In this document: in pieces, positions 35,430-48,105 of the stretch
Numbering within the stretch: the stretch's first letter is position 1
Layout: the number at the start of each line of letters is the position of its first letter
NCBI GenBank assembly: GCA_038093975.1
Contig: JBBPTG010000049.1
Span: 62,001-126,000, forward strand
Length of the DNA stretch: 64,000 nt
Source: Chalciporus piperatus
Lineage: Eukaryota > Basidiomycota > Agaricomycetes > Boletales > Boletaceae
Reading direction: 5' to 3'
The notes under the pieces: generated by a model
What the model was told of the DNA's origin: nothing
The model's database searches: none
Seen by the model: only the letters and a program-made list of their open reading frames with translations
Program-made: the position numbers and the translations under genes

Positions 35430-36571
35430 ATGATGACCGGGACCCACGAAAGTTGGTTACTTGCGTCCTGCATAGCAGCTCTCATCATCATCTCCTGTCG
35501 CTTTGCCATCAAGCACTACAAGTGCAAGTCTCGTTCATATCCCTCCCCCAAGGTCGATCAGACGCGTACGCGGGCCGCAGTTGCAGCTGGAGATACCGCG
35601 CCCGATCTCCCAGCATTCACAGCTCGCAGATTAACCCCAAGCACATTCCTCATCATCGAATGGGACGATAGCTGGGGCGAACATCCATTCATTTACGCCA
35701 AGATCGTACCCGCTGCACAAACGATCCTCCTACTCGACACAGGATGTGGTGGAAATACTCGCAACACAGACATTATATTGAAGAACTTGAGAGAGTTCAT
35801 CGAAACAGTTGGCGTGGATGATAACGCAGGACAGCCTCTCAATCCGGGAGGGAAGATGGTTTATGTCGTGGTACAAAGTCATTGTCACTACGATCACATT
35901 CGTGCGTGAAGTCTCTAGATCTACCAGGGCGAGACTTTGACTGACATCGTCCTGTCATAGTCGGGACTGAGGCCTTTGCTGTGGACAGTCCAATCCTAGG
36001 CTCCAGCTACGACCCCGCATTCGCTTCGCCTGAAAACCTCCCTAACCATTCTCTCTGCAACAACCTGGGCATTCGAACACCATCATACAAACTCGAACTC
36101 GTTCCCCACCTTCATTCCATAACCTCAACCTCTGATAACATACCCCTCGGCGTGACAGTCTTGCACACACCTGGACACACCCCAGACGAGCTCGCGTTAT
36201 GGGATGCTGAAGAAGGCATGTTATACGTCGGAGACACACTTTACGAGGACGACCCCATCATATTCTCGGAAGAGGGATCTCTCCCAGCATGGTTCGCAAC
36301 CATCGACTACTTGCTGACTTTCGTGCAAAGTCAGCCCAATGCTAGCGAGGTGAAAATCAACTGCGGGCATGCGACAGCGATGAAGCCTGCCATCGATGTT
36401 CTCGAGGCTACAAAGATGTTCATGCAGGATGTTGTATCTGGGAAAGAGCCGTCGAGGAATAGGTATCAAAGAAGGGGTGGTGTGTGGACGGTCGAGTATA
36501 GGCAATCGAGTCGTCGGTTTTCGTTGCGGTGTCCCGAGAGGCTAGTATTGGAAGCGAGAGGTAGCCAATAA
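35430..36571 (+). CDS. Membrane-anchored metallo-beta-lactamase-fold hydrolase
   Basis: Exons 35430-35901 and 35961-36571 join in phase to 360 codons. Residues about 9-24 form a hydrophobic anchor (WLLASCIAALIIISC). The zinc ligands are visible: SHCHYDH spans the intron (HYDHI/LG), HTPGHTPDE gives the next His, YVGDTLYED the bridging Asp, and INCGHAT the last His. This set fits the glyoxalase II/MBL superfamily. No substrate can be named. The upstream neighbour is the MoaD-like gene on the same strand, with about 230 bases between them. Confidence 0.85.
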
Positions 36572-36867
36572 AGACTTTTCAACAGCGGCCGCTATTTGCC
36601 CAATGATCGCCTAGAGCTAGGCGGACTCCAGTTCACCCCGAGAGGACTGTCAGAGAAAAGAACCCGCGGCAAGTAGGGTCATAGAGGAGAGGGAGTGTTC
36701 AAGGAGTGTGGGGCATCGCAACCAAACGAGGGGTATACGGAAAGTCGGTATGAACGAGAGGTTGGGTTTCATCAGTGAATTAGTGAAGTTGGCTGAGAGG
36801 CGAGCAATACTAGCTCAAATTAGGTATTGGAATTCAAACAATACACGCGACGTACCACCTCACGCAC

Positions 36868-38315
36868 TCATCGCTTTTTAAGCATGTCTTGCTCCAGCTG
36901 GGCCAAGAAGGCATCTGCTTCGGTAAATCCAGTCTTCGAGGGACGCGACCCGGAAGGTTTGGGCATACGTGACTTGGACGCCGTAGCTTGCTTCTCAAGA
37001 GCCGCAAGCGGATCGCTGGGGCCATCAACCGGCGGAGGGGCAGCGACAAAAGGAACCGAAGGCTCTGATGTCTCCTTGTCTTCTTGTGGTTTCGTCTTCC
37101 TGCGTTTCGCCTCCAACATTGCACGCCGATTTTCTATCTCCCTCTTGCGTTTCTCCAGTGCTCGACTCGGAGCGGGCCCACTGTCTTCTTCACGCATGCC
37201 ATCGACTTCGCCAGGCCGCACATCCGTCGCACCAAGATCCTCTCGAGTCTTCTTCGTCTCTTCGCGCGCCGCCTTTAGCTCATCCATTTGTTGCTTCCGG
37301 GTCTCCTCATCGCCAGAGAACTGATAGAAGGCAGCACCTTTGGCGCGCACCTCCTGCGATGCGTCATAGTGCGAGGCAAGCGGATTATCTGCCTCTGCGA
37401 GCTCCTCCTCCACAGCTTTCACTCGTTCCGCAGACGGCTCATATACGGGGAAGAAACCGACAGGGTTGTCTAAAGAGTGTGTCAGTAACACATAAAGTAC
37501 TATTTCAGCGCATATACGCACAAATCACGTCCCTGGAATGAAAAGTTGATATGAGGCTCGTTCGTGTAAAAATGGTATCAACTTACCCATCATCGACTGC
37601 TTCTTCGTCGTGTGATTTGGGCAAGAGATGCCGCGGTACCTCTGAATATTTTGCGGTCCTCAACCGCCCGAACTCGTCCTCATACTCGATGATAGGATCG
37701 TTCTGTATCCAACAAGTCCCAGATCAGTACTGCAGGCATACATTATGCAAACCATACCTCTTCTTCCCCAGGCTTCGTAGGAACAGTCAGCGATTCGTCG
37801 ACATCATCGCTATCCGACGAGTAATGATCCGCTTTCGAATCGAACTAGAAAGCCAAACGCATGTCAGGCCCCGACACGACAACACGCGTGCCGCTCACTC
37901 ACATCGACCAAGAGCGCCTCATACTGCTTCTCACTCAACCCACCAGACTGTCCTTTCCGAAGTTTGTCATACACCTTCGCCTTGCGCTCCAACGCAGCTC
38001 GTGCAGATTCCACTGTAACCTTGCTCACTTCTTCGAGCTCCAAGTCTCTTGTCGCGCGCCCATGCACACCCTTGTTCGACCGCGCCCATACAGTGGGTTT
38101 CTATCATGATATATAAACTTCACGTTAACGATAATTATGGAAAAGTGATGGTATCATACCTTGTCTGGTCTCTTCCCCTCTCCCGGAACGTACTTGGGAC
38201 CTCCTGCAACCTTGCTCCTAGCGAACTCGTCTGATTTCTTGGCTAGTTCCGCTTTGAGATCGAAAAACGAAGATACGCTGACGCCCGCAGCTTTCGCCTT
38301 GTCGATGGGCGGCAT
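36868..38315 (-). CDS. CCDC174-like coiled-coil protein
   Basis: Exons: 38315-38160, 38100-37903, 37844-37758, 37702-37587, 37532-37522, 37469-36868; they join in phase to 389 codons. Exon 5 is only 11 nt (GGACGTGATTT) and gives DVI in DGDVIYNPVGFFP. The N-terminus SSFFDLKAELAKKSDEFAR, the WARSNKGVHGRATRDLE block, and EYEDEFGRLRT match the CCDC174 family. A long charged coiled coil (KRKREIENRRAMLEAKRRK) and a short helical end (AFLAQLEQDMLKKR) follow. In animals the protein is nuclear and associates with exon-junction factors; role inferred from the family only. Confidence 0.75.
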
Positions 38316-38908
38316 CTTGATGTCCCTTTGGGTATCCTTGAAAGTTGAAACCTTGGTGGTAGTGATTTTATCCAACTCTCGCGCAAGCGCTGTTACACAC
38401 CCAGAGGTCACGTGATAGATGACCCCTGTCAACTGTGGAAGGAAATTGGACTCGAACGAGTGTTGTGGTTATTAACCCCGAGGATACATATGAGACCGGA
38501 ACTTAGAAGGCAGAGATAGAACAAGCTAGAGGTGTGACTCGGGATGAGGCCTGAGGCCACTAAGTGGTTAAATTCTCTACATTCAAGTTCTTTGTGAACC
38601 ACTTCCCCGACAGTGATCGATCCAAGATGATGAAGGATCCCCTACCTTCCTCCGTCGGACCACCTTCCGAGCAGGTTTGAGTCATGGCGATCCATCAAAT
38701 AACCAGTGCATCCAGACGTGGAAATGGTACGCAAACTCTATCCCCCAAAATTTACCCGAGCTTGCATAGTGAAATCCTACAGCTGTAGACCAACTGCGAA
38801 ACAGGCTAGAACAAGAACAAAGAACTTGGCACTTAGACTGTGGCATACTAATCTACGATGGCTTCGTAAATCTATCTCTCCATCAGACCCCAGAAAGAAA
38901 AGAAATTT

Positions 38909-40360
38909 TCAGGGAACAACATACGTGGCATCAATCTGCTTCACTTGAGGAAGCGATAGCATTATCTTCCGTCGGTAACTGGCACCTTCTGATTGCTGGC
39001 AGGGATTGCCCTCGAGATATATAGTCTCAAGGGCCTCCAGATGTTTGAGTTGTGGTTCGAGGGCCTTTAAATCTGGAATTTTGTTGTTGTTCAACTGCAA
39101 CCACGAACGCATGATGAGCTGAAAATTCCATATCTACTTCAACGATCGTACCCAAAGTTCCACCAATGATGCCAAATGTGAGATATTCTCTATCTGGGGA
39201 ATGAAATTCGTGCCGAGATCCACCGTCTTGAGCTTATTCTGAAGGCAGACGTTATGAACACATCCAACATCATGCCCGTATTACTCACATTATGCTCGAG
39301 ACCTTCAATTTTCTCTACTCCGTTGTGGCTTAGATATAGCTCCTCAAGATCCTCTAGCTTGTCAAGACTCTCAATTTTTGTGATACGGTTCGACTGGAGA
39401 GACAAGATCCTGAGTTTCTTGAGATTGTCCAGATTCTAGCACAGGAGAGAGTCGACATCGTGGACGACTGCTAGGAATGTCAAACATACCTCAAGTTTCG
39501 TAATTTTGTTCTTCCCTAGCCAAAGTTCTTCGAGATTCACGAGCGCGTCCAATCCTTCTATCCCCTGTAAATGGTGTCAGCATAACGCACCACCGATGTA
39601 ATCTATGGCACACCCTGATTCTGTTGCCTCCGAGTTCGAGACTAGTCAGTGATACACATGTAGCAAGGCCGGTAATCTTCGATATACGATTCTGTACAAA
39701 ATACACCGTCTGAAGGGATGGAAAGTGGGCAAGAGCGTCAGGGATACTTCGTAGCATGTTGAACGAAAGATCCAATGTGCTATCGGAGCCCAACGATCCA
39801 TCAGCCATAGTTCGGGGGAAGGAGATTGACTCCTCACATTAAAGAATCCATTTGATTCAGCGCATCCCCGACGTCCTTTATCTTGTTGTCATACAGGTCC
39901 AGTTCTTCCATCTTCTGCAACTGATGGAATACGTCTGGATCGAGGAACGAGACAGCGTTCTGTCTGAGACACAACCGCCTCAGATGCGCCGCGAACCGCT
40001 GCAACCTGAGTGGTTCTAGCGAGCCGATACGGGCATGGACGAGTTCGAGCTCCTGAATATACACCAAAGTTGATGATCACCTGTGCCAAATGAAGCGTAC
40101 ACGTGAAACGCACCTCTGTATCATCCGGAAAGGCTTCCAAAAAGTCCTCCTCGTTCTCCTCTACGCCTTCGTTAGCTGACTCATAGTCCGAGCCGTCATC
40201 CTGGTTGTGATCGTCTGCAGACGGTAATACCACTCGCGCGGTAGGCCTAGCGCGTGCGTAAGCGAGGAAGTCGTCTCTGCTGTCATTCTTTCACTTACCG
40301 CTCAACTACAACAAAGTCCTCTGCGCCAGTTGAACGTGTCTCGGCGTCTGATCCTGACAT
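38909..40360 (-). CDS. SDS22-like leucine-rich repeat regulator of protein phosphatase 1 (PPP1R7)
   Basis: Exons: 40360-40299, 40246-40114, 40052-39838, 39779-39614, 39564-39490, 39435-39289, 39238-39152, 39094-38909; they join in phase to 356 codons. After an acidic N-terminus (ANEGVEENEEDFLEAFPDD) come about eleven 22-residue LRRs of the SDS22 class: LDLYDNKIKDV, FVQNRISKITGL, LWLGKNKITKLE, LSLQSNRITKIESL, LYLSHNGVEKIEGLE, VDLGTNFIPQIENI, LNNNKIPDLKAL. The C-terminal LRR cap is YLEGNPCQQ ... YRRKIMLSLPQVKQIDAT. Introns fall mostly at repeat borders. In yeasts and animals SDS22 binds the catalytic subunit of PP1 and directs it in mitosis. Confidence 0.9.
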
Positions 40361-42720
40361 GTCGATAGGCAGTGGATGGGAGAGACTTCGAGTCAGTCTC
40401 CCGAATTAGGTAACCCTACAGCAACCAAGAGTCCGATGAAGGAACGTTTCTAACACTGGCAAGCGCAAAGTAATTTACATGCACACAGCACAATAAATCC
40501 CCTGTACCTGCGGACGAGTAGGGAATCCCACCTCTGCGGGAGTAGATCGCTCCATGGCCGCGAGGATTTCTCCCATTTCCATCAGGCGTACTAAATTTTC
40601 GTAAGTTGGATTACTCTTCACGTTACTTCCACCATTTCATAAACTCTCAGCAGCTTCAAGCCTCCCAACTGTCCTTTCTTCGCGTCTATCGCAGTGTAAA
40701 TACCATTCAGATCCTTTGGATCGTCAATCCTGCAGACCACATGCGCGATCCCGTTTCAGATGTAGTACGTCTTGTTGTTGGAAGCGAAGTCAAGTTTGCA
40801 GCTTTTTGGATCAAGGGACAAGAGCACACACTGGATATCGGAACGAGGGTAAACAACACATTCAGATCTATGCGGCACGAAAGTCTGGGTTCATCACTGA
40901 GCGCCGAGCGGTGGACTCACAGGAAGATAGAATGATCGCTCACGTGGCTCAGGCCCAAACGGATGGAAATCCTGGGATACGCTTCGTCTTTCTCAAATAA
41001 CATGTCCGTAGTTCAGTTTCTCGTCGGTCGAGTGCTCCTTCCGTCAGCACTTGTTCTCGGGGATTCCGCTACAGATAAGATGGAGCGAAGAACGCCCTGG
41101 ATTCAAGTTCCATGTCCTTGGGTCTGCGGAGCATGATCGCGAGTCTGACGCGGGCCGAATTGGTTCTTCTGGCACGTCACCTGGCTTTAAGGTGAAAGAA
41201 ACGTGGACTCGAAATACGGGCAATGTATCAGGAGGAACTTTGTCCTTTGCAGCAGGCGAGTTGAAAGCGATAAGAAACTTAGGTGCTGGGAGTCAAAAGT
41301 CAGTACTGTAGATGCTACATTATTCGACTAATAGTTTCGGGTCTCGTCTCTACCAGGTTTACTTCCGGAGGCAAACTTTGAGAGCAACGGAGAAGTTTGC
41401 TCGCTCCGTACCAGTATGGCCCCCTTCCGCGCGACCCAAATGGCGCGACTGGCAAGCACTCGCGGAGCATATACGTCACGGTAGATATGTTGATTCACGC
41501 GCCCATTTCCCTGCCATCCACATGGGATCTTTATCCTTATTTTTCACTGGGGATATTCAGGTGCTTTGCTGTGTTTCCCACTTCACATTATCAAAGGCCT
41601 TGTATTAGGGGGACCATATTGAGGTTGATCTAACGGCGATATTATGTGCACGAAGGTTACGGAAAAATCACCTATCTTGATCCATGGAATACACCGTCTG
41701 CCGCATTGCGCAAAACCTCGCAGCCTACGCTGCCCGTCTACTCCAGATTAAATAGCAATGCTCTGACCTCAGTGCTCCGCCTGTCAGACACATCAGCAGG
41801 GTTGGTGTCATCCTTGAAGGATGAGTGGGGCGTCAATACGCCTTGTTGGCGGCCGAGTGGGAACACTTGGTGATGATCACTCCGTCTGGGATCCAGGGTT
41901 GTACTTGACGCTCTATGTGGCCCCTTCACCATCGGGATAAGTGGGACGTGTGACACGAAATCGGCGTCCTTGTCGACGGAGCGCTAGTCAGCTACCGCAA
42001 GGGGGTGGTAGGCCATGTTGTTATTAATCGACCTGAAGACATGACTGTCACATCAGCAGGGGGATTATGTGACATGGACTAGGTGACCGACCTCCAGACG
42101 TTGATGCTGTGGTAGCGTGCTTCCAAAAGTCGTGCAGCATCGTCCCCGAAGTGTCGCTTGACACGCTGCTCCAAAGTGGAGGTATCTGGTCTACGTGGAC
42201 ACAGCTGCGGAGAAGGTCCAGTGAGTAAAAATCTTCCTTGTGATTCACGATCCGACACCGCTCACCGCAGGGCCTCGCATGTCAGTCTTTAGATTCCCCG
42301 TCTGTCCTTCAGTGCTCGTCCTGACGGGTGTGGTCAAAGATGAGGACTCTCTTCCCGCCAGTGTACTTCTTGGGGGGCATAAACAAATCGCCGTGATACT
42401 GTCCCCGTCGAGAAGGCTCGGAAACCCGCTGTTGTTGATGTTCGGGCTGACGACAGTGGCGCCGTGAATGACAGCAGGCCGACTGTCTTCCTGACGTTGG
42501 GCCTCGGCACGCTTGCGGGAGCCTCCCCAACGCCATGTAGATGTAGGGGGGTTGGCTGTGCGTGGGGACGTAAGTTGGGTGTCGTCTGGTTGTCGCGGGG
42601 ACCTGAGACTGAGACGGTCATGTCAACCGCCGTTGGATAGGTTTTTACACGCGTCGACGAGTGATTTAAACCGTGGGCGGCGGGGGGGAGTGACTCAGGC
42701 TTAAATAGTGAGGCTCCAGG
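40361..42720. other. Decayed, probably non-coding region
   Basis: Apart from the orphan-gene fragment at 40637-40783, none of the frames carries known motifs or shows splice-joined continuity. Some stretches (41051-41870) keep longish frames that could be relics of an unknown gene. Confidence 0.4.
40637..40783 (-). pseudogene. Truncated third copy of the small orphan gene
   Basis: The minus strand reads the C-terminal part of the orphan protein (KDLNGIYTAIDAKKG ... GGLKLLRV). Similarity stops near 40783, before the N-terminal half, and the stop codon is changed so the frame runs on. The sequence 40500-40600 matches the 3' flank of copy 2 in inverse orientation. A dead fragment of the same duplicated unit. 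Confidence 0.75.
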
Positions 42721-43812
42721 ACGATCATGGATAACTCTGAGGGAATCGCGAGGGCATCTTGGTCGGGGGTCAGAGGGATTGAAGAGGGAAGGGGAAAGAA
42801 AACTACAGACAGACTTTGTCGCAAAGTGGGAAAAGAGTGGCGTGCTCCGGCTTGGTGTGGGCGACGAGGTTCCCCCCGGCTGGTAAACGAATTTAAAAAG
42901 CCCACGAAACGGGGATTATACAGCGACTCCGTATCAAGCCTCCGGTGCTCAGCCTGAGCCTAAATATTTTTGTTGGACAGTGTAGCCCGACGCGGGGAAT
43001 GCAATGGCAGGATGGAGTTCGTCGGAAGTAGTCAAGCCTGCTCTTGCTACTACTGCCGGCGACTGTCACGCTACTATAGAGACTTCAAGCTTCAAGCTTC
43101 CGAGTCAAAGCTTCACCCCGATAGCCGAACTAGTTTATTAGGTTCAGGGAATAAAAAATATTTGCAAGTTCCTCGGACGGTCCGAACGAAGATCTTATTC
43201 AGACGGACTCTTGATTAGGCTCTACAATAACTATTCGCACTAGCAGAGCAAATCAGGGCTTGGGGGGAACTTCAAGCTTTTGCCCCAATTCGCCTAATTC
43301 AGGCTTCAGAAGCCATGCGGCTTCAATTCACATTCACCATCGTGATGCGATGAGGTCAATGAGCGGCCTCCACGAGAACCCCGTTACAGTACCCGTTACA
43401 GTATCCCCTGACGATGAATCCATTGTCCAGGCTTCATCTCATTCCACTCAACTTCCGCTCAGGGTTGTCCAACCACACTTTCTAAAACAATCGAACCAAC
43501 ACGATCGTGATTCATTAGACGTCCGCTACAATAAAATACATTGACCATAAGTTGCATGTTATCGTACTGCTAACATTTGTCCGCCGAGGATGAAATAGTG
43601 AAAAGGGACGACAGAGTGGATGAATAAACAAGATGACAGGATGGATCGTCAATCGTGATCATGATGCAAATGCAGGCAAACCAGAAGTGGAAATGAACAT
43701 GCACTGTGAGCGTGCATGTAAAAAAAAAAAAAAGACGAGCTGTTGCGAGGCAGAATGTCGCGATACAAACAAAAAAAAAAAGATCTGGAAACGGACGCAC
43801 TACACATGACGC
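42721..43812. other. Low-complexity 3' flank of the WC-2-like gene
   Basis: Contains CTTCAAGCTTC-type repeats near 43080, two A-rich tracts (about 43720-43733 and 43770-43780) and no gene. Confidence 0.5.
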
Positions 43813-46385
43813 TCAACGCTGCATCGTGTATCGCTCATGCCTTTTATCCGAGGTAAAAGATGAGCTAGGCATGCGTCGTTCATCTGCTTTCTCTCGTTCG
43901 AATGACGACAATGGTGCAAGTGTATTTGGTCCTCCGGATGCCAGCGCCGGTGATGTGACGTAAGGGTAGGTTGCGAGCCGGGAAGAGGGAATCCCCCCAG
44001 AATTATCGGGTCCTCGGAACGCGCGCTGTGACTGCTGATTGGTCAAAGGAGACGGAGTGTGGTACGGACTGATGGGGTTAAATTGTAGTCGTCCCTCACC
44101 CCGGGGTTGGAGTACATGACCAGGTGGTGGGGGAGGAGGCGGATGTGAATAATGGACAAAGCTCAATGCGCTCGATGGTGGCGAGGGTGAGGGCTCTTGG
44201 GCCAATGGACTGTGCTGAGAGTAAACATCGCTCCCAGATGCCGAGCCGACAGACGAGGTCGAAGCGAACGAACTACTCTCGAACGCACTGCTTCTAGGGG
44301 CAGCACCGGCAATGGCAATGGGTGCTGATTGGCTTGGGCGGCGTGCCTCGTCTTTGGGCGGAAAAACGTTCCCCTTTTCCTTTTTTCGGCGTTGTGTCGT
44401 CGCCACGTGCCCCTCCTTTTTCGCACGAGAGCGAGCATAACGAAGACCACATCTATATCAGCCACAACACATGTGAGGCAGGAGTTGGGTACACGGGGAA
44501 TGTGAAAAATTACGAACGCGTTACAAAGCTCCTTCTTGCCGCTCGGTCCTTTCCTCCACTCTGGACTCGACGTAACCTTACAGCTCGTGCATCGAAGAAT
44601 ACCAACAGGTCGGTTACTGCCCCGGGTGCTGGCCGCTTCTCGCGTAGAACCTGGACTTACGCGGTGTCGTGGAGGGGGAACCATATCTGCAGCTGAAATC
44701 GACAGGCCGACGTTATCGGGGCGGTGCCTATCATCATAATCCACTTCGGGGCTCGGTGTGGGCTGGTAACCGTGATGAGATGCCCGCAAATCTCCGTAAT
44801 TCGGGGATTCTGATAGCCTGCTGGAAGGGTGCGCTCCATATGATGTATCACGCACCGAACATGAAGTGGAGAGAGAACCCAGGGCGTGGGTTGGACTGCT
44901 GCCTGCCGGCCATCGGTTATAATTTAATAATGAAGATGGTTCAGGGTGACTGGACCAAGTGGGAGGCGAGTAAGAAGGTAGAGAGTTAACGAAATGACCG
45001 TAAGATGGGGAAGGAGTGTTGACCGGTGGTAGCGTATAAGGGCTTGGTGAAACATTATAGGGATGCTGAGTGTGATGTGGCGCATAGCTGTCTTGAGCTC
45101 GATTCGTGTATTGTGGATGAGAAGACGCTCCAGGACCACTGCGGGGGTTCTGGATGGTATGACAGGCAAACATGATTGTGCCTACGTTTGGTGTAAGAAA
45201 CACATGGCATGACGTCAAAGAAACACGAACCATGAGGTATGAAAACGCTCTCTACTTCACCCACCACTCCCGGCATCGTGCCAACGATCCTCCATCTTCT
45301 CGTGCAGCTAGTCTTAGCAGTGCTATCGTGTGTAGATGTTTGCACTCCGGACGCCCGCTTGGCGAAGTCCTTTGCAGAGGGTTTGTTGGAGTATTCGTGA
45401 CTGGAGTCAGGCGGCCAAATAAAGAGGATTTTGTATTCTGTAGAGCCGGGATTGGACAGGATCTGGAAGACCCTGGTGAGCACACCGGGTTGTGGGCAGT
45501 AGAATTGGAGTCTCTGGTCAAGGAGCGACAACTGCTCTTGACTTATCAAAGGTGTGCCGCACCAGTTCGTCCAAGGAGTCTTGCGTTGTTCATCGTTGTC
45601 CGCTGGTTCAAGGTCGACGACAGCGTGGATGAAACATAGGACAAGTCCTTCTGCGGCCCAACTAATTACGATGTCGACGGCCATATAGTGACTGTCCAGC
45701 GCAATTTTGTCCGCATCATGCCATGTTGGCAACGGTCCAGTATAGCCGAGGATACGGCGAACTCTTGAAAGGCGACAATACCTGACCCTGGGGAGAGGGT
45801 TAAACAGGGTTAGAGGACGGATGGTCCGGGATGGGCGACGAACCTTGTGACTGTGCCGTGGGTTGTTCTTTGTTCGAGTGCCTCGGTCAAGTCGGCTCGA
45901 GCGCTAGCCTCCTCCTCGGGATGGACAAAATTGAGGAGCGACTTGCCAATGAGCAGGTCAGCCTGATCTTCGAGATGGCTTGCGAGAATAGGGTCCAAGT
46001 AGATGAACTCCAATTCCGATGATAACAGCGACCAGTCTAGAAGTTAGAGGAAGATTAGTAAAGAGGTTACCGGAAGAGCGGGATGGTAGAGAATGGGGCA
46101 TGATCGGAGGTCCGACCGGCGGTATAATAGAGAATATAAATATTTGGAGGACTTACAGCAGCGAGTTTCACCAAATTTCGGGAGATTGTGCGCCATAGGA
46201 TCGGCTGTATAGGATGTGGCCAAGGACGCGGTGGATGGGGTTGGGATGGCCTGTTGAGGGTAATCTTGGAAGGAGGAAAGGGGCAAGTGCGATCTGGCTG
46301 TTTGGTTATGTACGGGGGAGAGGTCAGCCAATGTTTGTTGGGTTACATGGTCCAAGCCTCGTTGTGATGACACGAGGAAGCTCAT
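43813..46385 (-). CDS. White collar 2-like PAS/GATA zinc-finger factor
   Basis: Exons: 46385-46157, 46036-45844, 45787-45265, 45149-44518, 44452-43813; they join in phase to 738 codons. The PAS domain spans residues about 78-205: ELEFIYLDPILASHLEDQ, LIGKSLLNFVHPEEE, RTTHGTVTR, VRYCRLSRVRRILG, and VDIVISWAAEGLVLCFIHAV. The zinc finger is Cys-X2-Cys-X18-Cys-X2-Cys (C502, C505, C524, C527): CTSCKVTSSPEWRKGPSG, then LCNA/CGLRYARSRAKKEG across an intron. The X18 spacing and SPEWRKGP are typical of white-collar fingers. There is no LOV (GxNCRFLQ) motif, so this is the WC-2 partner, not the flavin receptor WC-1. Ser/Pro-rich stretches flank the finger and the C-terminus. Expected role: light-responsive transcription with WC-1. 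It is longer than I expect for the family; the exon 3/4 junction is the least certain. Confidence 0.85.
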
Positions 46386-47211
46386 GACTGGGACCTGGAA
46401 CGAATTCCGTACGTGACCGCCAATAATAGTATACGGTACGGTACAGCACCGGGAGGGTGGAAGAACGGAGAATGAAAGTAAGGGGATCGATAAATAAATC
46501 GATCAATGACGCAGGGCAGAGCGAAATTCCGGGAAGTGGGGACGAGCTTGTGCAACTGGGCGACGACCTGACTGCTGGTTTCCGAATATCGTTGTGACAA
46601 GGACCAGCGGGCAAGGCTCTGGCTTGATGGAGCTTGCAAGTTGCGGTAAGAGGAGTGCAACTCCAATGTTCTGGTTAAAATATTTCCGCTGAATAATTTG
46701 AGACGAATAGCCACCAAACGGCCCCGCCTCAAAACTTATTCGATATACGGAGCTCATCTTATCGACACATGGTCGCAGTGGGCACACCATCTGCACAAAT
46801 CCGTGCCACGATGATGGTCCATGCGCTGGTCATGGTGACGGTACTGCTCTTGGCCCGATCGGTTTGGATCCGGCTTCGAGATCCACACGATTTATTTCCA
46901 CTCGTCTATTCTTGCTGCATACCCTTGCATACCTCACCGTGGTCGATGGAGCTGCTTGCTGACAAGCTGAATCTAGTAGGGGAAGTTCGAAGAACTGGAA
47001 CTGCCTCCTTGCCAGGCAGATCATGCCCAGGACAGCTGTGCCTTTCGTCATGTCCTAACGGCATATATAATATTACATTTACCCTCCATTTTTTACCCTA
47101 ATTCCCTTTTTCGGTAACTTCTCCATTTTCGAAGATAAAGCCCTCACGGCGATCGCGATCGAACTTTAACATTAAGCCCATAAGTACTCAATCGAGAGCT
47201 GCGCGCTAGAC
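46386..47211. other. Divergent promoter region between WC-2-like and ankyrin genes
   Basis: Both neighbours start here and point away. The palindrome GATCGCGATC sits at 47151-47160, 50 bases before the ankyrin ATG. No gene in between. Confidence 0.5.
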
Positions 47212-48105
47212 ATGCCAGTACCCACACAAATACAGGAAGAAAAGAATATATGGGTTGCAGCAGGAGATGGTGACCTGGAAAGAGTCCGGGTCAGTCACTC
47301 TCGGCACCGTCATCCCCATGACCACCTGACCAGTCGTGCAGCAACTCGTCGAACAACAGTGCATGTTGCTTTTCATCCTCGGCTGTCATTCGATCTGAAA
47401 GACAATATAACAGCAATCTCTCCAAATGCTCCTGATCCCTTCACATACACCCCTATGCACGCAGCTGCTTCTTATGCCCAACTCGAGGTGCTGGCGTATC
47501 TCGTCCAACAAGGTAATAATCACGCAAGATTTGCGCCCGACTTGTTCTCTCAACCCTCCATCCAGGTGGTGACGTAAATATCACCGACGAAGATGGGGAC
47601 ACGCCACTATACACCGTTGAAACCATCGAAACTGCACAATGGCTCATCGATCACGGTGCTGTCATTGACAGGCGCAATGGCGAAGGTGTATCAGTAAGTT
47701 CATCACCCCTGTCGCGATCTGGTCCTGATTGTCCCACAACAGCCAATCGAACACCTCCAAGAAGATTCCCCCGAAGTGGCCGCCTTCCTTCAATCCAAAT
47801 TAAACCCGTCCGCTGTTAGTCAAAGCAGCGACATCCCTGCTGAGCCCCAGCCATCGCAGTATTCTCAGAACGCCGCATCAGAAACTTTGACGTCCAACTT
47901 GATGCAAACTGTCAATGACATCATGCAACGTGCGGAAGCAGAAGGAACAGACCCAGATGAAGAGCTGCGGCAAGCCGTCAGCCGTACTGTTCTCGAAGGC
48001 GTATTGACCGGGTATGAGATGTCCACCCAAGATGGTGCGGACACACCAAGTGCCGACGATGAAAATTCGAAGAGACATAGAATGAATGGATCCCATGGTG
48101 GATAA
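47212..48105 (+). CDS. Small ankyrin-repeat protein
   Basis: Exon 1 from 47212 encodes NIWVAAGDGDLERVR, the first ankyrin helix pair. Later exons give SPNAPDPFTYTPMHAAASY and LEVLAYLVQQG (to 47512), GDVNITDEDGDTPLY and TAQWLIDHGA (47566-47693), then PIEHLQEDSPEVAAFLQSK (47743-48105). So there are about three ankyrin repeats, then an acidic tail ending MNGSHGG. The joins at 47512/47566 and 47693/47743 are phase-checked; the 5' intron(s) between 47300 and 47420 are not resolved. The layout resembles small cytosolic ankyrin proteins of yeasts (Yar1-like), but I do not assign an orthologue. Confidence 0.75.

Noticed and set aside
38434..38520. Possible tRNA on the minus strand (GTTCGAGTCC resembles a B box)
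   Set aside because: The sequence around it does not form a T-arm stem, there is no A box at a fitting distance, and no acceptor stem can be paired.
40926..42700. Long overlapping frames suggesting a gene or transposon
   Set aside because: No reverse transcriptase, transposase or other motif, no terminal repeats, and frames do not connect through splice sites.
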